Notes: a model not told the origin generated them from the sequence alone. A DNA stretch of 64,000 nt from an uncultured Pseudomonadales bacterium (GCA_905478995.1 CAJQKT010000026.1:1-64000), one strand, 5' to 3'. Positions 10,497-22,169 are shown, counted from the first letter of the stretch. Numbers and translations: made by a program.

Positions 10497-11000
10497 TTAA
10501 TACTCCACACCGTGCTCACGGATGCGTGTATGCAGCTGCGTAATCTCTTGCTGCCAAAGCAAGCAATCTGAAGGAGAAAGATGGATTTCAGCCATACTGA
10601 TTTCATCCGTTTTTACCCGCCGTGCCTTGATTTGCCAGAGACGTCGGTAGGTCTGAAGCATTGCCGAAATAGGTGTTGTCTGACGAAGTGCGCCGGCCAA
10701 CTCTTGCAAGACCTGGGAAGGCTGGTTCTGCAATGCCCTATCGAGCATCCCTTCCAAGCCACCTGAGGCAATTGCACTGCCGCTATCAGCGGCGTCATCT
10801 TTAGGGATGGTAGCTTGCACTAAAAAGAATAGTGATCGATGCAGAGCGTCTAGCGAGGCCTCACAGTAACATTGCAACTGTTGACCGTGGAATTGCCCAC
10901 CGTCATTAGTCTGTTCTAACAATTGCCCCTGCTCAGCCAACAAGCGCGCAAAATACAAGGCCTGATTAATAGACCCAGAATAACTACTCTCGCGACTCAA
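10497..11000 (-). CDS. DUF6586-like family protein
   Basis: 167 aa helical protein directly downstream of topA on the same strand, as in Pseudomonas. Confidence 0.65.
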   Translation of the reverse strand: MSRESSYSGSINQALYFARLLAEQGQLLEQTNDGGQFHGQQLQCYCEASLDALHRSLFFLVQATIPKDDAADSGSAIASGGLEGMLDRALQNQPSQVLQELAGALRQTTPISAMLQTYRRLWQIKARRVKTDEISMAEIHLSPSDCLLWQQEITQLHTRIREHGVEY

Positions 11001-11045
11001 TGCATGATCTCCTTTGGCTGTAAAACGTCGAGGACACGCACCCCA

Positions 11046-13814
11046 TTACTCCGTTGGCTTTTTAGCACTCACTTTTTTCGCCGGCACTTTTTTCGCCGGC
11101 ACTTTTTTCTTAACCGCTTTCTTTTTCGCCGCTTTCTTTTTAGGTGCCTTCTTTTTAGGCGCTTTTTTCTTAGCTGGAGTTTTAGACGATTTCTCCGTTA
11201 TCACCCATTGACCATTTTCAAAATCAGCCCGCCAACCGCTCGCCTTGCCGTCATTCTCAGTCATTAGGTACTGTTGCTTGGTTTTACGCATGTACCGAAT
11301 CTGCACACGCTCGCCATCGCTATCGGTCACAGGGCCCTCTAACAAAAAGTGATATTTAGGATCAACTTCTGCTTTGTGTGGCAAAACCTCATCAACAAAC
11401 GGAGCGCGGGTTTCACGGTTCTTCGGAAACTGACTTGCTGCCAAAAAAATACCGGCAGCACCATCGCGCAAGACATACGTGTCATCCACTTTGAGACATT
11501 GCAACTCAGGCATTGGCACTGGATCCATTTTTGGCGGTGCCGCCTCTCCACTTCGCAGTAATTTGCGCGTGTTTTTGCAATCATCGGCCATGCAGCCAAA
11601 ATATTTTCCAAAGCGACCCGACTTGAGTTGCATTTCAGCACCGCATTTATCGCAATCGAGCTTGGGCCCATCGTAACCCTTAATTTTAAACTGGCCCTGC
11701 TCAACCTCATAACCATCGCAATCGGGGTTATTGCCACACACATGCAATTTGCGCTGCTCATCAACTAAATAACTATCCATAGCCGTTTGACATTTTTGAC
11801 AGCGCCGCTTGTGTATCAACAAACGTGATTCAGCCTCGTCATCGTCATCGGCACTAACCACTTCATCGCCCGACACCAAATTAACGGTTTCTTTGCAACG
11901 CTCCTTTGGTGGTAAACCATAGCCAGAGCATCCTAAAAACACGCCGGTGCTGGCTGTACGGATTTGCATAGGCCGTTCACATACTTTACAAGCCACGTCA
12001 ATTGTTGTGGGGTCGTTAAGTCGCAAGCCACCTTCGCTGGCATCTAACTGAGCAACTGCCAGTTGACCACTAAAGCCTTCATAGAATTCGTCGAGCACGT
12101 TTTGCCATTTCCTACTGCCTCCGGCAATTTCGTCTAACGTCTCTTCCATGTTAGCGGTAAAGCTATAATCCATTAAATGCTCAAAACTTTCATTCAAGCG
12201 CTCTACAACAATATCACCCATTTTTTCAGCATACATTCGACGATTTTCAATACGCACATAACCACGGTCTTGTATCGTAGATATAATCGCTGCGTAAGTG
12301 GAAGGCCGACCGATGCCACGTTTTTCTAACTCTTTAACCAAACTGGCTTCAGAATAACGAGGCGCCGGTTTAGTAAAATGCTGGCTCGGATCGAGTTTAA
12401 TAAGATCAAGCGAATCGCCCTGCGCAAAGTTAGGCAGCAAGCGATCTTCTTCTTTTTTAGACACGGGCGGCTGCACGCGGGTAAAACCATCAAAGCGAAT
12501 AACCCGACCTCGAGTACGCAGCTCATAGTCCGCTGCAGTTGCTGTGAGGCTAGTACTCGTGAACTGTGCATTGACCATCTGGCAGGCAACAAACTGCCGC
12601 CATATAAGCTCGTATAAACGCACGCCATCAGGATCGATGCCATTTAAATCAGACGGCATCATGTCGACATTGGATGGGCGAATAGCCTCGTGAGCCTCCT
12701 GAGCACCCTCTTTACTCGAATAATTGCGAGGCTTTTCAGGCAAGTATTCAGCACCATAATGCCCCTCGATATAACCGCGACAAGCGGCTACTGCATCAGC
12801 ACTCAAATTAGTTGAATCAGTACGCATGTAAGTGATGTAACCGGCTTCATATAAGCGCTGAGCCAACATCATGGTTTTTTTGACGCTAAAGCTCGCACGC
12901 GTACTCGCGGCTTGCTGTAGCGTTGAGGTAATAAAAGGCGCTGAAGGCTTGCTCGATGTAGGCTTGTCTTCGCGCTTGCTAATGCTGTAGCTTGCTGCAC
13001 TGAGTGCGGCTAATGCGGCATCACTCTGAACCTTGCTTATTGGCCGAAATTTTTCACCATGGCCCCGCGTGACCTGCATACGCAACTCACCTGCGCTACC
13101 GCCAAGATCTGCATAAACGTCCCAATACTCTTCCGGTATAAAAGCGCGAATTTCGCGTTCACGCTCGACAATTAACTTAGTGGCTACCGACTGAACCCGA
13201 CCGGCAGAGAGACCTCGCGCTACTTTCGCCCACAGCAGTGGCGACAACATAAAGCCCACCACACGGTCTAAAAAGCGCCTTGTTTGCTGAGCATACACGC
13301 GATTCATATCAAGCTTGCCAGGTTTTTCAAAGGCTTTTTGAATCGCTTTTTTGGTGATCTCGTTAAACACCACGCGCTGAAAGCGACTATCGTCACCGCC
13401 AATAATTTCTCTCAGGTGCCATGCAATCGCCTCTCCCTCGCGATCAAGATCCGTTGCCAGCACAATCGTGTCAGCATCAGCTGCCAAACGACGCAACTCA
13501 TCAACCACTTTTTCTTTGCCGGGTAAAACTTGATAGTTGGGCTTCCAGCCCTTATCAGGGTCAATGCCCATACGCACCACTAACTGACTACGAGCCTTCT
13601 TGCGTTTGTGGAGGATCTTTTGGTCAGGGGACATCTTGCGCGTTTTAGCCGCTTCGAGTGCTCGCGCCTTGGTATCAACCGGCTTACCGCTGCCAGATGT
13701 GGGCAGATCGCGGACATGCCCCACACTGGACTTTACAATAAAGTCGTTGCCCAAATACTTATTGATCGTCTTCGCCTTTGCCGGCGACTCCACGATTACC
13801 AGTGACCTTCCCAT
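11046..13814 (-). CDS. topA: DNA topoisomerase I (type IA) with lysine-rich C-terminal tail
   Basis: [22 protein letters not shown]; Toprim [23 protein letters not shown] active-site Tyr; Cys4 zinc fingers; C-terminal (K/A/P/V)-rich tail. Confidence 0.97.
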   Translation of the reverse strand: MGRSLVIVESPAKAKTINKYLGNDFIVKSSVGHVRDLPTSGSGKPVDTKARALEAAKTRKMSPDQKILHKRKKARSQLVVRMGIDPDKGWKPNYQVLPGKEKVVDELRRLAADADTIVLATDLDREGEAIAWHLREIIGGDDSRFQRVVFNEITKKAIQKAFEKPGKLDMNRVYAQQTRRFLDRVVGFMLSPLLWAKVARGLSAGRVQSVATKLIVEREREIRAFIPEEYWDVYADLGGSAGELRMQVTRGHGEKFRPISKVQSDAALAALSAASYSISKREDKPTSSKPSAPFITSTLQQAASTRASFSVKKTMMLAQRLYEAGYITYMRTDSTNLSADAVAACRGYIEGHYGAEYLPEKPRNYSSKEGAQEAHEAIRPSNVDMMPSDLNGIDPDGVRLYELIWRQFVACQMVNAQFTSTSLTATAADYELRTRGRVIRFDGFTRVQPPVSKKEEDRLLPNFAQGDSLDLIKLDPSQHFTKPAPRYSEASLVKELEKRGIGRPSTYAAIISTIQDRGYVRIENRRMYAEKMGDIVVERLNESFEHLMDYSFTANMEETLDEIAGGSRKWQNVLDEFYEGFSGQLAVAQLDASEGGLRLNDPTTIDVACKVCERPMQIRTASTGVFLGCSGYGLPPKERCKETVNLVSGDEVVSADDDDEAESRLLIHKRRCQKCQTAMDSYLVDEQRKLHVCGNNPDCDGYEVEQGQFKIKGYDGPKLDCDKCGAEMQLKSGRFGKYFGCMADDCKNTRKLLRSGEAAPPKMDPVPMPELQCLKVDDTYVLRDGAAGIFLAASQFPKNRETRAPFVDEVLPHKAEVDPKYHFLLEGPVTDSDGERVQIRYMRKTKQQYLMTENDGKASGWRADFENGQWVITEKSSKTPAKKKAPKKKAPKKKAAKKKAVKKKVPAKKVPAKKVSAKKPTE

Positions 13815-13854
13815 AAACACAACTCAATAATTGATTACGATGCCGCTTCACTAT

Positions 13855-13910
13855 AGTTCAGCATCAATAGCTCAGCACAAATAGTTCAGAACGTCGGCTC
13901 AGCACTGTGA
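13855..13910. repeat. Degenerate ~14-bp tandem repeat, 4 copies, upstream of topA
   Basis: AGTTCAGCATCAAT / AGCTCAGCACAAAT / AGTTCAGAACGTC / GGCTCAGCACTGTG. Confidence 0.65.
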
Positions 13911-13919
13911 AACCAGCCA

Positions 13920-13960
13920 AAAGATCAAATATCAACCGCTATGGGCAATATTTGATCTTT
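13920..13960. repeat. Perfect 13-bp inverted repeat with 15-nt spacer
   Basis: AAAGATCAAATAT (13920-13932) and ATATTTGATCTTT (13948-13960). Confidence 0.8.
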
Positions 13961-14291
13961 CAGGTCGCCTAAACCGATCAAAATTTGAAAATCCAGCTCG
14001 AAGGGCGACATATAATAGGAAGGAAGGCCCTCTGGTCAAGTAGCGATTTGAAATATTATCGGCCACGGACCCGCATCACGGTCCAATCTTAAGTATTTGA
14101 GCCGCCCCCTATTTATTGACGAGCGCAGTGCCAAAGGATTGACCTAGTCATCCGTATGCCCCCCCCTGCGCAGTGCCCCCTACCTCGAGAACCAGAATCT
14201 CAAAAGCTCGGAGGATCGATTGGATCCACCCGAATCAAATGCTGATCTCGGGATCAAAGCCATTACTAAATGAATAATTGCTTCCTCCATG

Positions 14292-14330
14292 AAGCAATCG
14301 ACCAAAGCAATCGACCAAAGCAATTAACAC
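14292..14330. repeat. 13-bp tandem repeat (2 perfect + 1 degenerate copy)
   Basis: AAGCAATCGACCA AAGCAATCGACCA AAGCAATTAACAC. Confidence 0.8.
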
Positions 14331-14573
14331 CATAACAAGACGGCCCTGAGCACGGGCAACACGAGTGCGAGACCTTGGAAGCGCTGCGACAACATGGTTA
14401 AATTTGACTCACTGTAAAAAACACCGCCATGTACTTTAGCTTATCGAGACCGTAATCTGTGTGGCTTACACAACACACAAAAGAGCCACCTCTAAAACGG
14501 CAGGCTGATTAGTTGAAATAACAAACGGCAACACCTTGCCAAACACGAAAATCTACTGGAACCCCCCAAAAAA

Positions 14574-15362
14574 ATGATCGACATCGGCGCCAACTTAACC
14601 AACGAATCCTTCGCTGCCGATATTGGTGAAGTACTTGAGCGTGCAAAAAAAAATAACATCGAAAAAATCATCGTTACCGGATCGAGCGTCGCCAGTAGTC
14701 AAGCGGCTTTAGAGCTAGCCCAACAGCACCCGGACTTTTTGTATGCAACGGCTGGGCTTCACCCGCATGCGGCCGATGACTTTAATGAAGACACTCTCGA
14801 TACATTTAAGGCGCTCATCCAAGAGAAGGCCGTCGTTGCGGTAGGTGAAACCGGCCTGGATTTCAATCGAAATTTTTCTAGCCAAGAAAATCAGATACGG
14901 TCATTTGAAGCTCACTTGAACTTTGCTGAGCAAACTCATAAACCCGTTTTTTTACATGAGCGCGATGCTTTCGACACTTTTCACCCGATCATGCGTCAGC
15001 ATCCAGAGCTATGTGCTCGCGCCATCGTGCACTGCTTCACAGGCAACCTCGATGCGCTTAAAGCCTACCTCGATCTGGGTTTATATATTGGTATTACCGG
15101 ATGGATTTGCGATAAAAAGCGAGGCGCGCAATTGCGCGAGATTATTCGCTACGCGCCAATTGACCGCTTAATGATTGAGACTGATGCGCCCTATTTGATG
15201 CCTCACCGCGATCGGCTAAAAAGCAAAATGACACATAAAAACCGCAATGAACCGTGGACTCTAGGCTATACAGCCCAAGCTTTAGCCGACGCGCATGAAC
15301 TCGATGTTCAAGCGGTGCACAAAAAAACGCGAAATACTGCGATAGCTTTTTTCAGGCTTTAA
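14574..15362 (+). CDS. TatD family hydrolase (metal-dependent DNase)
   Basis: MIDIGANLTNESF; VAVGETGLDFNRNFS; HCFTGN; ETDAPYLMP. Confidence 0.93.
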   Translation: MIDIGANLTNESFAADIGEVLERAKKNNIEKIIVTGSSVASSQAALELAQQHPDFLYATAGLHPHAADDFNEDTLDTFKALIQEKAVVAVGETGLDFNRNFSSQENQIRSFEAHLNFAEQTHKPVFLHERDAFDTFHPIMRQHPELCARAIVHCFTGNLDALKAYLDLGLYIGITGWICDKKRGAQLREIIRYAPIDRLMIETDAPYLMPHRDRLKSKMTHKNRNEPWTLGYTAQALADAHELDVQAVHKKTRNTAIAFFRL

Positions 15363-15407
15363 ATGGACGTTGTGCTTGCCCTAGTAACTAAGGCTTTAAC
15401 CGTAGTT

Positions 15408-15662
15408 TTAGAGCGCGATACTCAAAAATTCACGCAGACGACTTGGCGGAAAGGGCCATTTTAGTTCTTCACCTGTATCAGCGCGCTGCAACACAGGAAT
15501 ACTCCAGCCATATTGTTCCAACAGTTTCGCATCACTGGTTATGTCGGTCTTAACCAGTTGCCAGCTACTCTGCGTCATTGGCCGCAGCATTGGCAGGATC
15601 ATTGCCTCTGCCTGGTCACACAGTTCACAGTCCGCTTTACCGTATAAAGTTAGCTTGAACAT
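15408..15662 (-). CDS. Glutaredoxin family protein
   Basis: KLTLYGKADCELCDQA (CxxC), IPVLQR cis-Pro. Confidence 0.85.
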   Translation of the reverse strand: MFKLTLYGKADCELCDQAEAMILPMLRPMTQSSWQLVKTDITSDAKLLEQYGWSIPVLQRADTGEELKWPFPPSRLREFLSIAL

Positions 15663-15747
15663 CAAAGCATCCAACCTTCACCCGAAAAAATTATGGTTGC
15701 TTGCTGTATCAAAAGCATAAAAACTTTATCAATAGCCTCATTAAAAT

Positions 15748-16857
15748 CTAATGCCGTGTATTCCATACATTGCTGACAGAGGAAAACACCTTTTCAAAAC
15801 TACCGGTCAGAGCTGCTTGTGCAGACATGCCTAGTTTTTCCTGCCAATGTTTTTTCTCAACGTAACTTACCTCATAAACGGGAGAGGTTTTAGCTAGTGA
15901 GGTTATATATTCATCACTCGTACTAATGTCATCAATTAATAACTTCGCAAGCGCCTGCTGACCATACCAAGTCTCTCCGGTTGCAACCGCTGCAATATCT
16001 AACTGAGGGCGATAATCAGTCACGAAGTCTTTAAATAATGTATGGGTCTCTTCAAGGTCGCTGACAAACTTTTTACGCCCCTCATCGGTATTTTCACCTA
16101 ACATCGTTAAGGTTCGCTTGTGCTCACCTGCGGTCAGCAATTCGTAATCAACGTCATTTTTTTTCAAAATCTTATTGAAATTGGGAATGCTCGCCACCAC
16201 ACCGATCGAACCAATCACCGCAAAAGGTGCCGCCAGTATTTTATCGGCAATACAAGCCATCATATAACCACCGCTGGCAGCTACCTTGTCTACACAAATA
16301 GTCAACGGCACACCAGCGCTTTTAAATCGCGCTAATTGAGAGGCTGCTAGGCCATAGGCATGCACCATGCCGCCAGGGCTTTCCAGCTTGAGTACAACTT
16401 CGTCATGTGCTTTAGCAATAGTTAATACCGCGGTAATTTCCTCGCGAAAACCATCAACCTCAGATGCTTTCATATCACCATCAAAATCAAGTACGTAAAC
16501 CGTCTTTTCTTCAACAGGTTCGTCTGTTGCCGTATCCTGTTTCTTTTTAGCTTGCTTTTCTTTGGCATGCTTAAGCTTGGCTGCCTTCTTTTGATCTTTG
16601 GCTTTTTGCTTTTCATCAGACCGCTTCGACTTGTCATACGCTTTCAAGCTTGCCGCATCCATCACTGCCGATCGAATAGCAATCTCCATGTCTTCATACT
16701 GATCATTGAGTTTTTTTACATGAAGCTCGCCGCCTTTATCGTGCCCTGGACGCTGACTCGCTGCCGCCACGGCACCCACTATTAAAAAAGCAGCCACCAC
16801 AAAAGTAGCTGCCTTCGCAAAAAACAAACCATATTCAGTCAAAAGTTCAATTAACAC
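15748..16857 (-). CDS. sohB: Inner-membrane serine peptidase SohB (S49)
   Basis: VVLKLESPGGMVHAYGLAASQLARF, VDKVAASGGYMMACIADKI, N-terminal TM and lysine-rich linker. Confidence 0.92.
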   Translation of the reverse strand: MLIELLTEYGLFFAKAATFVVAAFLIVGAVAAASQRPGHDKGGELHVKKLNDQYEDMEIAIRSAVMDAASLKAYDKSKRSDEKQKAKDQKKAAKLKHAKEKQAKKKQDTATDEPVEEKTVYVLDFDGDMKASEVDGFREEITAVLTIAKAHDEVVLKLESPGGMVHAYGLAASQLARFKSAGVPLTICVDKVAASGGYMMACIADKILAAPFAVIGSIGVVASIPNFNKILKKNDVDYELLTAGEHKRTLTMLGENTDEGRKKFVSDLEETHTLFKDFVTDYRPQLDIAAVATGETWYGQQALAKLLIDDISTSDEYITSLAKTSPVYEVSYVEKKHWQEKLGMSAQAALTGSFEKVFSSVSNVWNTRH

Positions 16858-17176
16858 TGTTGATGCAACCTCTGTGAGTAAACATTCATGACGCCATTAA
16901 GGCAAACTTACGGGGCGAATTAAACAAGGATTAAGAGGGGAAGTCTATGCTGAGACTTGAGCCTTGCGGACTAATTATGCGATTAATGGGTGATATCGGC
17001 AAAAGCACCCCCATACCAGTGGTTTCAACTGGATTTAATCAAGGTAAATGCAGTCGATAACAACGATTCTACTCAACTCAGTCGCTTTATTGAGTCATAC
17101 CAGCGACCGGCATAGACTTTTGTGCTGATCAATAGCACGGCCAGTTTAGCCCTATCGTATGAGCCGAATGACAGAC

Positions 17177-18979
17177 TTAAAGGGAGGCCATATTTTCAGC
17201 AATCAGCTGCTGCATAGAGCCATCTAATTTACCGCCTGCTGCCAACTGATGTAAAACGTATTCGATCGATACCAAGCAATCAGCAATCTTTTCTAAACGA
17301 GCGGTATCACCGCCCTCCTCGCTGTCATATTCCTCACTAATTCTGGCAGCGCATTTTTCGGCAAGGTTCGCAGCGTCCACGAGACCAACCATTTGAAAAC
17401 CACCAATGGCACCGATCAAAGAGCTCCCCACATTAGCAATATGTTCTCGATCATATTCAGACTCTACATAACTGTTTAGGGCTCGTATTGACAAACTAAT
17501 ATTGGCTTGCATTTCTTTGAACAAGTTCTGATGTGCCTGAGCAATCATGCCGTCTTCAAGAGAAAGACTCGCATCATGTTCATTCTGACCCACTGCACTG
17601 TTCATCGAATAACACAACAACGCATTTTCAATACTTAAGATTGAATTAGCAACCTGCAGAAGTACCTGCTCAGTGGGCATCTCTACCGTCCACGACTTTA
17701 CCTGCTCAGCCGCAGACTCAAGCACTAGTGCCGGCTTTGTGAAATTACAAAATTTAAGTACTGCTGCAATCGCATGCATAGTCGATGTCAAGTAACTGAC
17801 ATCAGATTGCTCACACAACTCACTTTCGGACATCACACTCAGGCGCTGCTTAAGCCCGTCAAGCAGCTCGCTAATCGACTCGCTCATAGCCATTAGCGAT
17901 TCACGCAACCCGCTCTCTACAGACCTACGCTGGGCAACGATCTGCTCATCCGTCCACTTAACCACATCGATGTTGAAAAAATCGTGAAACTTACTTTGCG
18001 CATATTCTTGATGACCCGCCAATATTAGTAGCGTAGCCAGCTCACGAATCGCGTTTGAATTCTCGGGGTCATGGAATTCAATGAACTCACCTTTTGACAT
18101 TTCTCTGAGCCAGCGATCAAATCGCGCAAAAAAATGCTTACGCTGAGGTGTCAGCTCAAGATTACCTTGTGTAAATTGGGTCACGAGCATCGAAATACTC
18201 GCCCAAGCCGCTTGTAACAGTGGCTCATCGATTAATTCTGCTGAGCGGCTGGCCACGTGATCAACGAGTGTCAATTGTTCGTTCGATGAAGAGCCGCGCA
18301 ACAAACCGATAAGTGCTACCTGGTACATTTTTCGAAGGCGTCGATAAGTCGCTTGATTATTTGCGATAGCCTCTCTTTGATTCAAGTTCTTTTTATGCTC
18401 GGGGTTGTAATCAGGAGGGCACGGGGTTGCAGGTGCGGCAGGTGCCTCATCAAACAAACCCGTGCGCTCTGGTGCGAGCCGCAAATTTATAGCAATACCG
18501 GCTATCTCGCTTTCATCAACAAACGGTGCCAACCCGGCGCTGGCCAACTTGTAAAAAAAGGGTGACAAAATCAAAGGCATTTCATCGCCTGCATTGGCGC
18601 GAAGTGAACGAACAAAGTCAATATAAAGCGACAAAAAATAGCCGGCCTCAAAAACGGCTTGCCGCTGCTTAACATCGGCTAACGCAGGATTATCACCCAA
18701 TTTCAATACCGCCAACTTCAGATGAGCCACGAGTTTTGCAGGCTCTGCCATGTTTAACATAGTGAGCGCACCCGCTATCTCATCTAGCTTTGATGCAATT
18801 TTTCCTGCTGCCGCCGCTTCAAAAGGCGGAGCCGTGTCGAGGTCATCCCAGTTGCTGTCTAGCGCCTTTGCTAAAGCCTGTTGTATCTCGGCGATTTCAT
18901 CTTGCAAACTCTGCAACGAGCTATCGATGTAGCGATCACTCTTTGCCCTATCGATTTTTTCAGCTAATGCCTGTGCCAT
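17177..18979 (-). CDS. Hypothetical protein resembling the N-terminal HPt-like region of ChpA/PilL chemotaxis kinases
   Basis: 600 aa, helical; segments such as KLDEIAGALTMLNMAEPAKLVAHL and GAIGGFQMVGLVDAANLAEKCAARI resemble HPt-like repeats but lack an obvious phospho-His motif. Confidence 0.55.
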   Translation of the reverse strand: MAQALAEKIDRAKSDRYIDSSLQSLQDEIAEIQQALAKALDSNWDDLDTAPPFEAAAAGKIASKLDEIAGALTMLNMAEPAKLVAHLKLAVLKLGDNPALADVKQRQAVFEAGYFLSLYIDFVRSLRANAGDEMPLILSPFFYKLASAGLAPFVDESEIAGIAINLRLAPERTGLFDEAPAAPATPCPPDYNPEHKKNLNQREAIANNQATYRRLRKMYQVALIGLLRGSSSNEQLTLVDHVASRSAELIDEPLLQAAWASISMLVTQFTQGNLELTPQRKHFFARFDRWLREMSKGEFIEFHDPENSNAIRELATLLILAGHQEYAQSKFHDFFNIDVVKWTDEQIVAQRRSVESGLRESLMAMSESISELLDGLKQRLSVMSESELCEQSDVSYLTSTMHAIAAVLKFCNFTKPALVLESAAEQVKSWTVEMPTEQVLLQVANSILSIENALLCYSMNSAVGQNEHDASLSLEDGMIAQAHQNLFKEMQANISLSIRALNSYVESEYDREHIANVGSSLIGAIGGFQMVGLVDAANLAEKCAARISEEYDSEEGGDTARLEKIADCLVSIEYVLHQLAAGGKLDGSMQQLIAENMASL

Positions 18980-19535
18980 ATCGTAGATATTCCTATAAAA
19001 ATAAGCGTCTGCACGAGTCTTATCAACCGTTGTTTATCGAACATTGCACAAGCGATAAAAATCAGTTTTAAACGTATTTGAGGGTATTTCTTACGTGCTG
19101 GCTTAACTATAGATAAGTAAAAGTCACGGCGTATGCTTATCCGATAGGTGAGAGATTTGTAATCTCATTTTGTGATCCACTTCAAACTTTCAAGTTTATT
19201 CATCAGCACTATTTGAAGATTATGGCGTGCGATCAAGCGAATCTCGGAGCCCACCATACGCGCCGACATGAAGAGCTAGTCAATCAGATTTACACAGCTC
19301 GAGTTTTACTAAGGTAATAAAAAACCGTTGGGTGATTATTTTACAAACAGCAACAACTTTGGCGTGCAAGATAATGCAGACCTCATGTTAGGGATAATTC
19401 AACACTCAAAGACAATGCCACGCCATTATGGAAGACTATAATGACACCCATTAAATAATGATCTAACCTTAGGAATTAGCTTTATTACGTAAGGCCACTG
19501 ATCTAGTGGCTAATAATCACACCAAGGAATTGAAA

Positions 19536-21140
19536 ATGACCACCCTATCTACGAGTCAGGCGTTTTACAAAAACTTTTTGGGCAACGCTCCCGACTGGTA
19601 CAAAAGCGCCATCATATTATTTTTGATCCTGAACCCCATCATGCTCTACACAGTAGGCCCATACGTGACTGGCTGGCTGCTTATTATTGAGTTCATCTTT
19701 ACTCTAGCCATGGCACTGCGATGTTATCCGCTACAAAGCGGTGGTTTATTAGCCATCGAGGCCATTGCCCTAGGTATGGCCTCGCCCTCAGATGTAATGC
19801 ATGAAGTTGAACTGAATCTACCGGTGATATTACTGCTGGTATTTATGGTGGCCGGTATCTACTTCATGAAAGACCTGCTGCTGTACACGTTTACTAAATT
19901 ACTCACTAACGTGAAATCTAAAACACGTCTATCACTGCTCTTTTGCTTTGTAGCCGCGTTTCTCTCCGCCTTCCTCGACGCATTAACGGTTATTGCGGTC
20001 ATTATTAGTGTCGCTGTAGGCTTTTATAGCATCTACCACAAAGCGGCTTCGGCGCAGCACAACGGTGAACAGGACGAAGAAAAATTCGGCGATCACTTCC
20101 GCAAAGATCTCGACCAGTTTAGAGGTTTTTTACGCGATTTAATGATGCATGCAGGGGTTGGCACTGCGCTGGGCGGTGTTTGTACGCAAGTAGGCGAGCC
20201 ACAAAACTTAGTTATTGCCGCTCAGGCAGACTGGCAATTTATTGAATTTTTCTTGCGTATGGCGCCTGTAACAATACCTGTGCTGGCCACTGGTTTATGC
20301 ATGGCAGTTTTGCTGGAAAAAACCGGCTGGTTTAACTACGGCTGGCAGCTCCCCGATAGTGTTCGAACTATTTTGCAAGAGGATGCCGCCGCTCATGATG
20401 CTCGGCGCACTCAGCGAGAAAAGGCAGCGCTTATTGTGCAGGCCATTGTAGCGGTCTGGCTGGTCGTTGGATTAGCGCTTCATTTGGCCGAAGTAGGCAT
20501 TATTGGTTTAACGGTAATCGTGCTGACCACCGCCTTCAATGGCGTCACCGATGAACATGCGCTGGGTAAAGCGTTTGAAGAGGCTCTGCCTTTTACCGCA
20601 TTGCTCGTTGTATTTTTTGCGATTGTGGCAGTGATTGATCGCCAAGGGCTATTTACCGGCATTATTGGTTCGGTGCTGGCGCTCGAGCAGAGCTTACAGG
20701 TGCCCATGTTTTATCTGGCCAATGGTTTACTCTCAGCAATTTCCGATAACGTATTTGTTGGTACGGTTTATATAACCGAACTCAAACAAGCGCTGACTAA
20801 CAATGTTATTAATCGCGAGCAATTTGATATGTTGGCGGTCGCAATCAACACCGGAACTAACATTCCATCGGTTGCTACCCCGAACGGCCAAGCAGCATTT
20901 CTATTCTTACTGACGTCCTCGCTAGCCCCGCTCATCCGCCTTGGGTATCTCACCATGGTTTACAAAGCGATACCCTATACAATAGCGATGACATTGGTTG
21001 GCCTGGCTGCGGTAAATTATATATTGCCACCGGCTACCGACTATATGACAGAGCATGGGCTAATCCAAGATCATGCCAGCTACGAGCATAGTGAGTCGAT
21101 AAAGCAGGGCCATGGAGAAGGTTCACATGGCGGGCACTGA
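19536..21140 (+). CDS. nhaB: Na+/H+ antiporter NhaB
   Basis: ~534 aa polytopic; [72 protein letters not shown]. Confidence 0.94.
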   Translation: MTTLSTSQAFYKNFLGNAPDWYKSAIILFLILNPIMLYTVGPYVTGWLLIIEFIFTLAMALRCYPLQSGGLLAIEAIALGMASPSDVMHEVELNLPVILLLVFMVAGIYFMKDLLLYTFTKLLTNVKSKTRLSLLFCFVAAFLSAFLDALTVIAVIISVAVGFYSIYHKAASAQHNGEQDEEKFGDHFRKDLDQFRGFLRDLMMHAGVGTALGGVCTQVGEPQNLVIAAQADWQFIEFFLRMAPVTIPVLATGLCMAVLLEKTGWFNYGWQLPDSVRTILQEDAAAHDARRTQREKAALIVQAIVAVWLVVGLALHLAEVGIIGLTVIVLTTAFNGVTDEHALGKAFEEALPFTALLVVFFAIVAVIDRQGLFTGIIGSVLALEQSLQVPMFYLANGLLSAISDNVFVGTVYITELKQALTNNVINREQFDMLAVAINTGTNIPSVATPNGQAAFLFLLTSSLAPLIRLGYLTMVYKAIPYTIAMTLVGLAAVNYILPPATDYMTEHGLIQDHASYEHSESIKQGHGEGSHGGH

Positions 21141-21234
21141 GTAAGTCATTCGCCGCTTCGCGGTGCAGCAGGGTTACAGTTTTGTGCTGCACAGCGACGA
21201 TGATTGCCTCAACAATGCATTGCCTGATTAGCCT

Positions 21235-22116
21235 ATGTTAAAAAATGCTCTAGCTGGTTTTACACTCACTGCCCTTGCCCTGCTGCCACTTCGTTGGGTG
21301 CAGCCTTTTGCCGGGCTTATTGCACGCTGCATGAGGGAATTTAAAACCACCTTACGGCATGTTACTGCCACGAATATTGAGCTCACTCACCCCACGCTAA
21401 ATGAACAGGAAAAAGCCCAGCTTGTCCAGCAATCGATGATTAGCACAATAGCTACAGCGCTAGAAATGCCTGCTGTGTGGCATCACAATAATGCGTGGCT
21501 CGACAAAAAAATAACGGCTGTGTACGGCGAAGAGCATCTGCGTGATGAGCTACACACCGGCCATGGCGTTTTAGTGATCTGTCCTCATGTGGGCAACTGG
21601 GAAGTATTTGGACGTTTTCTACCTCGCTATGGCGAAACTACCAGCTTGTATCAGCCACCTAAGTACCGCAGCCTAGAGGCCATCGTAAAAAAGGGGCGCG
21701 AGCAATCAGGGGCGCGCTTAGTGCCCACTAATCAGCGCGGCATTGCACAACTTCTCAAAGCACTCAAACAGGGAAAAATTGTAGGCATACTGCCGGATCA
21801 AAGACCGAAGAATGATTCAGGTGCATTCGCCCCATTTATGGGCGTGCAAGCGTTGACTATGACGTTGGTCTACAAATTACTGCAACGAACAGGATGCAAG
21901 ATTATCCTGGGTTACGCTCTTCGCGATGCCAATGGCTTTAGCATTCATTTCAAGGAAGCCCTTGTAGAGATCTATAGTAAAGAACAAGCGGTGAGTTTGG
22001 CGGCCATGAACCAAATGGTGGCGATGTCAACGCAAGAAGACATCGCCCAATATCAATGGGGCTACAAACGCTTCAAGCAATTACCCGACGGCACTTACCC
22101 CTACCGAGGAAGCTAA
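21235..22116 (+). CDS. Lysophospholipid / lipid A acyltransferase (HtrB/LpxL-like)
   Basis: HVGNWEVFGRFLP, GILPDQRPKNDSGAFAPFMG. Confidence 0.88.
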   Translation: MLKNALAGFTLTALALLPLRWVQPFAGLIARCMREFKTTLRHVTATNIELTHPTLNEQEKAQLVQQSMISTIATALEMPAVWHHNNAWLDKKITAVYGEEHLRDELHTGHGVLVICPHVGNWEVFGRFLPRYGETTSLYQPPKYRSLEAIVKKGREQSGARLVPTNQRGIAQLLKALKQGKIVGILPDQRPKNDSGAFAPFMGVQALTMTLVYKLLQRTGCKIILGYALRDANGFSIHFKEALVEIYSKEQAVSLAAMNQMVAMSTQEDIAQYQWGYKRFKQLPDGTYPYRGS

Positions 22117-22169
22117 GCTTTTAAACGGCAGTTCTGCCCCTGTGTTACATCGTTATCCAATATTCACTG

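Noticed and set aside
10923-11267. 114-aa and 65-aa Phe/Arg- or Phe/Ala-rich ORFs on the plus strand
   Set aside because: Antisense translations of the lysine-rich topA tail; a codon artefact.
11339-11764. 141-aa minus-strand ORF inside topA and the other >100-aa overlapping ORFs (e.g. 12326-12643)
   Set aside because: Out-of-frame shadows of the topA coding sequence.
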